Of a stretch of 23,324 nt of DNA, positions 15,373 through 20,937 are shown one piece after another (position 1 is the stretch's first letter; the number at the start of each line of letters is the position of its first letter). The DNA comes from JBKPCD01 sp046727175. Its GTDB lineage: Bacteria; Acidobacteriota; Vicinamibacteria; Vicinamibacterales; 2-12-FULL-66-21. Made by a program: the position numbers and the translations under genes. The notes beneath the pieces are model-generated. The model ran no database searches. It saw only the letters and a program-made list of their open reading frames with translations, and was not told the DNA's origin. The DNA lies in NCBI GenBank assembly GCA_046727175.1, contig JBKPCD010000054.1, forward strand, positions 1 to 23,324, written 5' to 3'.

Positions 15373-15415
15373 ACCGCAATAACGGTCTCCAGGCGCGCCA
15401 AAGGCGCGCCCCGCC

Positions 15416-15482
15416 GGAGCGGAGCGGGGCGAAGGGGTCCCCGCGAGCGACGGCGATAGGGGGTCCGGCGGGGCGAAGCCCC
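15416..15482 (+). repeat. GC-rich stem-forming interspersed repeat, copy B
   Basis: This copy matches 123-188 (read on the minus strand) at about 58 of 66 positions. The terminal hairpin here is GGGGC, loop GAA, GCCCC (15470-15482), whereas copy A has GGGAC and GTCCC, so one base pair has changed on both sides and pairing is kept. Upstream at 15391-15410 is a further palindromic stretch (AGGCGCGCC, AA, AGGCGCGCC). It lies between the end of the FAD oxidase gene and the promoter of the DUF1080 gene, both on the minus strand, and might terminate the former. Confidence 0.75.
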
Positions 15483-15532
15483 CCGGTCTAGTGAGGTCCT
15501 TGCGCCGTTGTGCCGCATAAGAATACTCCGAC

Positions 15533-17179
15533 TCAGGGTCCGACGATGTCGAGGGCGCGGGAGTACCTTTCGTAGAACGTGCTCGTCAGGAGTCCGTCGG
15601 GGTCGTTCTCCTGCTTCGCCCGGAGGAACTCGCGGATCTCGGGGTACGAGCGCTCGAGCTGCTCGGGCGTGTAGTGGAGTTGGTACGGCAGGAAGAAACG
15701 CCCCTTCACCTGGGCGCAGAGATCGATCAGCAGACGGGTGAGCCGCGCCATTCGCGCGTTGCCCTCGGCATCCGTCGACTGATTGAGATACAACACGATG
15801 GCGAACGCGTCATCAGGAGCGTAGCTCAGGAAGGTGTCGTCACGACGGACCACACGGACCGACGCGTTGAGGAGATTCGCACGCTCGTCCACGACGATCT
15901 GACGAAGCGCGTCCACGAATGGAACGAACTGATCCCGCGGGATGAAATATTCGTGCAGGATGTCGGTTTCCTCTGGCAGGTCGTTGCGCAGATAGGGCAC
16001 CGAGTCGTGCATCGGGTTGTTCCGTGAGACCAGGCACGATTCGCCTTCGCTCATGGCCTGATTGCGGCTGATCGGGCAGGATTCGAGCCTCGGCTCCAGG
16101 TGTTTCTCGACGGCCCACTTCAACCGTCCCCACATCGATCCGTGTTTGGCCAGATTGAAAACCAGCCTGCGAAGCTTGATCTGACTGATTTCGCCAAGCG
16201 GCGGGATCGTGACACCCGTCTCGGCGATGCGACGGTAGTTGTACAGGAAGAGCTCTCTCAACAGCGAACCCGGTGACGTCGAAAGGTGCGCGTACATCAG
16301 ACCGATCGACGGATCGGAGGCGATCTCCGAGGCGAACACCGACGGAAACCGGACGTAATCGAGGACGCGGCGATCGGATCGATACACGACGTTCGGCGTG
16401 ACGTCGAGATCGGCGTCGAGAATCACGCCAAAAAGCCCGTACCCTCCGACGATCAGCCTGAACAGCCATGGATCGCTGCTTCGCGTGACTTCGCGAACGG
16501 ATCCATCCGGCAGCATGACTCGCATCGCGCGAATCGTGTGGCCGACCGATCCGGCGAGGTGATCCATCCCGTGCGCGTTTACGGAGATGGAGCCGCCGAC
16601 CGTGAAGATGTCGGTCGACTGCATGGCCTTCACCGCGAAGCGCGGATGCAGGTAGGTCTGGATGTCGTGCCAGGTGGCGCCCGCCTGCACGGTGAGGACG
16701 CGCTGTTCCGCATCGAGCGACATGCGATTGAACCGCGTCATGTCGAGGACGATGGCGTTGCGGGCGAACGCGTGTCCGCCCATGCTGTGCCGGACGCCGG
16801 CGATCGAGACCTTCACGCGCGACTCCCGCGCGAACCGCAACGCGTTTCTCACATCGTCCGCGGTCGCGACCTGCACGAGGCCAAGAACGAATGTTCGATT
16901 GAGGCAACTAGCGTCGTTGATTGATCCGCCTCTCTGCACCCACGGCAGCGATGCGCGGTTCGAGACCTCGATCGTGGGCTGCTCGCGCGTGTCGGTCTGA
17001 GTGCGACCTGCCGGCTCGGGCGTCAGCGGCGGACATTCCTTCGGACCTGATGGATCGGCCGCGAGCCTAGCCGCGCGCCAGAGAGGGTACGCGCCGACCA
17101 GTGCGGCGAAGCCCAGAGCCGTGAGGAATCTCCTGAACCGCGACCGCCGCCTCGGGACGGGCATCGTGTCAGTAGTCAT
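15533..17179 (-). CDS. FAD-linked oxidoreductase (PCMH-type FAD-binding domain), membrane-anchored or exported
   Basis: The 548-residue protein is a flavin oxidase of the vanillyl-alcohol-oxidase superfamily. A basic N-terminus and a hydrophobic segment at about 16-36 (FRRFLTALGFAALVGAYPLW) indicate an anchor or a signal. The FAD-binding domain spans about 95-265, with GVRHSMGGHAF (128-138) and FTVGGSISVNAHGMDH (192-207) as its two flavin-contacting motifs. The C-terminal part is the substrate domain; its final block LPYQLHYTPEQLERSYPEI and the DPDG segment recall aldonolactone-oxidase-like enzymes. The substrate is unknown. The first ATG (17179) overlaps the stop of the upstream gene by 11 bp; ATG 17164 is an alternative that loses only five residues. 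It is the last gene of a three-gene run. Confidence 0.86.
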   Translation of the reverse strand: MTTDTMPVPRRRSRFRRFLTALGFAALVGAYPLWRAARLAADPSGPKECPPLTPEPAGRTQTDTREQPTIEVSNRASLPWVQRGGSINDASCLNRTFVLGLVQVATADDVRNALRFARESRVKVSIAGVRHSMGGHAFARNAIVLDMTRFNRMSLDAEQRVLTVQAGATWHDIQTYLHPRFAVKAMQSTDIFTVGGSISVNAHGMDHLAGSVGHTIRAMRVMLPDGSVREVTRSSDPWLFRLIVGGYGLFGVILDADLDVTPNVVYRSDRRVLDYVRFPSVFASEIASDPSIGLMYAHLSTSPGSLLRELFLYNYRRIAETGVTIPPLGEISQIKLRRLVFNLAKHGSMWGRLKWAVEKHLEPRLESCPISRNQAMSEGESCLVSRNNPMHDSVPYLRNDLPEETDILHEYFIPRDQFVPFVDALRQIVVDERANLLNASVRVVRRDDTFLSYAPDDAFAIVLYLNQSTDAEGNARMARLTRLLIDLCAQVKGRFFLPYQLHYTPEQLERSYPEIREFLRAKQENDPDGLLTSTFYERYSRALDIVGP

Positions 17180-18230
17180 ACAGGTGCTCGATCGATCCGC
17201 GGCGTTCCTTGAGGTGCGCGATCACGTCGCTCAACGACCGCACGGGCGCGCGTACCGCGATTCGTTTCCTGGAAGCGTCGGTCAGAATGGGACGGCTCGC
17301 GATCACGTCTCCCTGTGACTGGTAGTGCATCGTTGTCGGAACGATTGCGGTTACCAGAATCTCGTCGTTCCCTGCGATGTCGACGAACCTGATGCCGCGC
17401 GCCTGCAGGCCGAGAACGGTGTGTGTGAACTGCTCGTATCGCGGCAACGTCACGACGAACGAGCGATCCCCGCCAGCCCTGACGAGACGCACGCGCGGAT
17501 CGTCGAAGATCTCGCGCGGCGCGTCCGTGACGACGGCATGAATGCGAAGATCTTCATCCCCGTAGGCCGCCTTCGTCGCCTTCCAGATCACCCAGCCGTA
17601 ACCGGCCTTCACTGCGTACTCCGCGGTCAACGCAAACCGGCGCTCCCACTTGCGGATCACGTGAGGTCCCCAGAGCGGGACGTCGGTCCACAACGATCGC
17701 AGCCTTCCGGCGAACCTGAACTCGTACCACGGCACTGTGTGCATGAACGCGCCGTACTCGAGCGCCGTCCTGCGCGCGAGCGCGTCTTCCGGCGTATCGA
17801 TACCGCCTACCCATTCGCTCATTCGCCCGACGATGTTCTCGTACAGGCCCTTGATGACGTTCTCCACGGTGAAGCTCGTGCCGATGACGCCGAGCATCGT
17901 GTTGTAGCCGGCGTCGAACGCGTATTCGCGCTTCGTCACGGCGCAGACGCTTCCGTAGTACGACCAGTACTGGCCAATCGATCCGAAGTACGGAAAGCCG
18001 CTGGGCCGGTGCTGTCCGATGAAGTGAGCGTATTCTTCGGTGCTGTACACGATGAACCACTCGGGAAGCGTCAGGAACGTGAGCGATTCACCACGCGCAT
18101 AGCCGGTGATGCCCCGTGCAAGCTCCGGTACGGCGTTCGCCGGCTGACTGCCGCTGCCGGAGCACCGAACCACGATGAACAGCGCGGGCGCAACGACGAG
18201 CGCGAGCACGACCAGGCCAATGGCTTTCAT
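17169..18230 (-). CDS. unrecognised membrane-anchored protein, 353 residues
   Basis: I do not recognise this family. The N-terminus MKAIGLVVLALVVAPALFIV is a membrane anchor or an uncleaved signal; a cysteine follows, but arginine stands just before it, so it is not a good lipobox. The rest is rich in aromatic residues and has no obvious further membrane span. Notable blocks are LTLPEWFIVYSTEEYAHFIG, SIGQYWSYYGSVCAV, TVPWYEFRF and KAGYGWVIWKATKAAYGDED. ATG 18230 was chosen because the hydrophobic segment begins there; a longer frame reaches 18563 but runs through the neighbouring gene. It lies 83 bp after the small membrane protein gene and overlaps the FAD oxidase start by 11 bp, so it may supply an accessory for that oxidase. 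Confidence 0.8.
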   Translation of the reverse strand: MKAIGLVVLALVVAPALFIVVRCSGSGSQPANAVPELARGITGYARGESLTFLTLPEWFIVYSTEEYAHFIGQHRPSGFPYFGSIGQYWSYYGSVCAVTKREYAFDAGYNTMLGVIGTSFTVENVIKGLYENIVGRMSEWVGGIDTPEDALARRTALEYGAFMHTVPWYEFRFAGRLRSLWTDVPLWGPHVIRKWERRFALTAEYAVKAGYGWVIWKATKAAYGDEDLRIHAVVTDAPREIFDDPRVRLVRAGGDRSFVVTLPRYEQFTHTVLGLQARGIRFVDIAGNDEILVTAIVPTTMHYQSQGDVIASRPILTDASRKRIAVRAPVRSLSDVIAHLKERRGSIEHLYDY

Positions 18231-18313
18231 CACCCGGCCGCGCGTCAGCAGACGCCGGCGTGCACGGTTGTTCGCGCGTGACGGAACAGATAACGCGCGA
18301 GAGGAGCCGCGCG

Positions 18314-18733
18314 TCACACGCGGGCCGCCACCACGGGCTGATCCCATTTCCGGAACCCAATCCACAACGCGAGCGTCGCGAGGACGATGTGCGGCAGGTT
18401 GAGCGCCCAGTTCGTCAGGCTGAAATCGGGTGCGCCGGGACCGAGCTTGAACACGGAGAGATCGAGCAGCCCGCGACTCATCGTCATGCCTACGACCGCG
18501 TCGAGGTCGTAGAGAATGCCGATGATCTTGAAGTAGAGCGGAATGTGTTGTGGACCCGTCCACGCGACCAGTGCACCAGCGATTCCCGACAGCAGGTGCA
18601 CGAAGTCGTCAATCGGATCGATCTTGAACAGACCAAACAGCCGTCCTTCCGAATCATTCAGTCCCGGCGTATGGCACACGGCGAACACGCCGAGGAACCC
18701 GGCAGTGTACCACCAGGCGAGCTTCTTGAGCAT
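18314..18733 (-). CDS. small polytopic membrane protein (DUF4383-like)
   Basis: The 139-residue protein has about four hydrophobic segments, near 5-22, 43-60, 66-84 and 108-127. The FVHLLSGIAGALVAW stretch (44-58) resembles the HLL-G-G core of DUF4383 membrane proteins, a family without known biochemistry; this assignment is tentative. The start at 18733 has GGAG six bases upstream. On the same strand a TGATATAAC extended -10 lies at 18770-18762, giving a leader of roughly 25 nt. It is the first gene of the run that continues with the 353-residue protein and the FAD oxidase. Confidence 0.8.
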   Translation of the reverse strand: MLKKLAWWYTAGFLGVFAVCHTPGLNDSEGRLFGLFKIDPIDDFVHLLSGIAGALVAWTGPQHIPLYFKIIGILYDLDAVVGMTMSRGLLDLSVFKLGPGAPDFSLTNWALNLPHIVLATLALWIGFRKWDQPVVAARV

Positions 18734-18761
18734 GCGCGACTCCGTAATGCACGGGATGGCG

Positions 18762-18770
18762 TGTTATATC
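18762..18770 (-). promoter_or_regulatory. extended -10 (TGATATAAC) of the three-gene oxidase run
   Basis: On the minus strand TG, one base and TATAAC make an extended -10 about 30 bp before the start codon at 18733. No clear -35 is present, which extended -10 promoters tolerate. Confidence 0.4.
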
Positions 18771-18808
18771 ACGGTCCGTGCGCGGTTCGGCTGAAGTTGG
18801 CTACCTTT

Positions 18809-19090
18809 GAATCACTAATCCCTGATCGTGAATCACTCATCCTCGAATCTTCGAATCGGGGAATCGCCGCATCGTTGAATCGCTGAATCCTTGAACGGAG
18901 AAGCCAGTGAATCCGGAGTCGCGGGTCGGCGAATCCGGAATCTGCGATGCCGCGGCGGTGGGATTCTCTATCCGCTCGCGGCCCGCCGGAATGATGGCCG
19001 GCGCGATTCAGGCTCGAAGCGCCTCGACGATTCGACGATCAGGATTCCCATTGTGTCCGGGATGAGGGATTCAGGATTAGGGATTGGTGG
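18809..19090. repeat. GAATC/GATTC word-repeat spacer between divergent genes
   Basis: The left half holds about ten copies of GAATC (first at 18809, last at 18938). The right half holds the complement GATTC at 18962, 19005, 19029, 19043 and 19068, followed by GGATTAGGGATTGG, which complements CTAATCCCTGATC in the left half. The spacer can thus fold into long imperfect stems. The remainder of 18734-19114 holds promoters for the genes at 18733 (-) and 19115 (+). I see no gene in it. Confidence 0.75.
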
Positions 19091-19092
19091 GG

Positions 19093-19107
19093 GAATTGTT
19101 ACAATTC
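19093..19107 (+). promoter_or_regulatory. perfect palindrome GAATTGT-T-ACAATTC containing the -10 TACAAT
   Basis: Seven-base arms at 19093-19099 and 19101-19107 flank one base. The TACAAT hexamer at 19100-19105 lies 9 nt before ATG 19115, so the palindrome covers the -10 and a repressor bound here would block transcription. No Shine-Dalgarno sequence follows, so the message is probably almost leaderless. Confidence 0.55.
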
Positions 19108-19114
19108 AAACACG

Positions 19115-20533
19115 ATGCTGAATCTCCCAGTTCTCCGGTGGGGCCAGCCGTACACGAGCATGGACGTCGATGAAGTCGTGCACTTCTCGACAGGTGAGCC
19201 CATCGCGAAGGTCAGTCGCGCGAACGGCGGGCTGATCCAGCGCGACATGCGAAAGGCGCAGCGGGCGCGCGACGCGCTGCGCGAGATGCCGATCGACGAG
19301 TTGATCGACCGGGTCGGCAAGGCGGGCGAGCTCTACGCGAACGCCGAACTGCCCATGGGAGACGGGACGCAGACACCCGATCAGTTCGTCCGCGCGCAGT
19401 CGGCCAGCACCGGGTTGCCCGAGCGGCTGTGCCGCGCGAACATGAAGAAGAACATGTTCGTGCTGAGCGAGATGCGTCGCATTCTGACCTCGCTCACGCG
19501 CGGGCTGAATCTCGACGTGCTCACGTGCGGGTACGGCGAGGAGCGCGGCGTTCCGATCAGTTATCAGGCCGAGAGCCCCATCGTGGGTCTCGTGCTGCCT
19601 TCCAATTCACCCGGCGTGCACACGTTGTGGCTTCCGATCATTCCGTTGCAGGTCGGACTCGTGTTGAAACCGGGTCCGCAGGAGCCGTGGACGCCGTTCC
19701 GGATGTCCGAGGCATTCTTCCAGGCCGGGATTCCACGCGAAGCCATCTCCATCTACCCGGGTGAGGCCGAAGTTGGGGCAGCCGTGCTCGGGAGCTGCAA
19801 CCGCAGCCTCGTGTTCGGCGGCACCGCGACGGTCGATCGCTACCGTGGCGATCCGAGAGTCCAGGCGCACGGCCCGGGCTTTTCCAAGATCCTGCTGGGA
19901 GATGACGAGGTCGATCGGTGGGAGAGCCATCTCGATGTGATGGTCGAGAGCGTGTTCGCGAACAGCGGACGCGGCTGCATCAACTGCTCGGGGATCTGGG
20001 CGAGCCGGCACACCCGCGAGATCGCCGATGCGCTCGCGAAGCGACTCGCGTCGGTGCGTCCGCTGCCTCCCGAGCATCCGGAGGCCAGCCTCGCCGCCTT
20101 CAGCGTACCGGGCGCTGCGGACGCCATCTCGAAAGCCATTGACGTCGACCTGCAGGCGCCTGGCGTCAGCGATGCAACCGCGCGGCATCGTGAAGGGCCG
20201 CGCATCCTCAAGGACGGACGCGCGGATTACCTCCTGCCGACGGTCGTCCATTGCTCGTCGCCCGATGCCGCGATTGCGAAGAAGGAGTACATGTTCCCGT
20301 TCGCAACGGTCGTCGAGTGTCCCGAGGATCGGATGCTGGAGGTTATCGGTCCGACGCTCGTGTGCAGCGCTATCACCAGCAAGCCCGAGTTTCGGCGCCG
20401 GTTGCTCGACGCCGTTCACATCGATCGGCTGAACCTCGGTCCTGTGCCGACGATTCAACTCAACTGGCTGCAGCCCCACGAGGGGAACATCGTCGAGTTC
20501 CTGTTCCGCGCGCGCGCATTTCAGACGGCGTGA
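19115..20533 (+). CDS. aldehyde-dehydrogenase-fold protein, possibly acyl-CoA/acyl reductase type
   Basis: The 472-residue product has the aldehyde dehydrogenase layout: NAD-binding region with LPSNSPGVHTLWLP (161-174), FGGTATVDRY (234-243), the catalytic cysteine C288 in NSGRGCINCSG, and KKEYMFPFATVVEC (389-402) in place of the usual E-x-F-G-P motif. The general-base glutamate normally found in the E-L-G-G-K motif is missing: the site reads AHGPGFSK (251-258). Loss of that glutamate is typical of CoA-acylating dehydrogenases and LuxC-like reductases, which act on thioesters and do not hydrolyse them, so fatty-acyl or acyl-CoA reduction is a fair guess. The start is set by the promoter palindrome just upstream. 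It is a single-gene unit with no partner adjacent. Confidence 0.83.
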   Translation: MLNLPVLRWGQPYTSMDVDEVVHFSTGEPIAKVSRANGGLIQRDMRKAQRARDALREMPIDELIDRVGKAGELYANAELPMGDGTQTPDQFVRAQSASTGLPERLCRANMKKNMFVLSEMRRILTSLTRGLNLDVLTCGYGEERGVPISYQAESPIVGLVLPSNSPGVHTLWLPIIPLQVGLVLKPGPQEPWTPFRMSEAFFQAGIPREAISIYPGEAEVGAAVLGSCNRSLVFGGTATVDRYRGDPRVQAHGPGFSKILLGDDEVDRWESHLDVMVESVFANSGRGCINCSGIWASRHTREIADALAKRLASVRPLPPEHPEASLAAFSVPGAADAISKAIDVDLQAPGVSDATARHREGPRILKDGRADYLLPTVVHCSSPDAAIAKKEYMFPFATVVECPEDRMLEVIGPTLVCSAITSKPEFRRRLLDAVHIDRLNLGPVPTIQLNWLQPHEGNIVEFLFRARAFQTA

Positions 20534-20937
20534 AAGTGGAGTGTCTGGCTTCAGCCGGACCGTGGTCACCGCAGGCGAAGTCCCGTAACTCGTACTAATC
20601 TCCTTCCGTCACGCAGCGAAGCACGCCCGTCCACTCCATGTGAGCGTTCACACGAATGGATGTCCGTTCAAGCCCTTGGAAATTCCGTCCTAACATTCGT
20701 CCCTAAGATCCGTGATGGCACGGCCACTTCGAGGCAACACACACAGTTCAAACGACTTACTCCAGCCGCCTTTCGAAGGCCGGTTGTGACGAGTGATGGG
20801 ATGAATTTTGCTTGCGCCTCAGCGGTTTTCGATCGCCGGGGACCTGTAGTCCACGACTCGTGTGATCGAGCGAGCTCAGGGCACGTTGTGTCGCCTGACC
20901 CCCGAATGGGTCGTCCGTTCAACGTTGAGGAGGAGAC
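20534..20937. other. 404-bp upstream region of the TonB-dependent protein gene
   Basis: No gene is defensible here; the frame from 20660 has no ribosome binding site and runs past the receptor start. A small stem (TCTGGC, loop TTCA, GCCGGA at 20544-20559) without a T-tract follows the dehydrogenase gene. A dyad TGTGA-GCGT-TCACA lies at 20639-20652. The region ends with GAGGAGGAGAC directly before ATG 20938, the strongest ribosome binding site in the window. Confidence 0.6.
20639..20652. promoter_or_regulatory. dyad TGTGA-N4-TCACA, possible operator
   Basis: Two perfect 5-base half-sites face each other across GCGT. The half-sites are those of CRP, but CRP uses a 6-base gap, so another regulator or chance is as likely. 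It lies about 285 bp upstream of the receptor start. Confidence 0.25.

Noticed and set aside
20639..20652. CRP binding site
   Set aside because: The half-sites TGTGA and TCACA match, but the spacing is 4 and not 6, and there is no promoter at a suitable distance.
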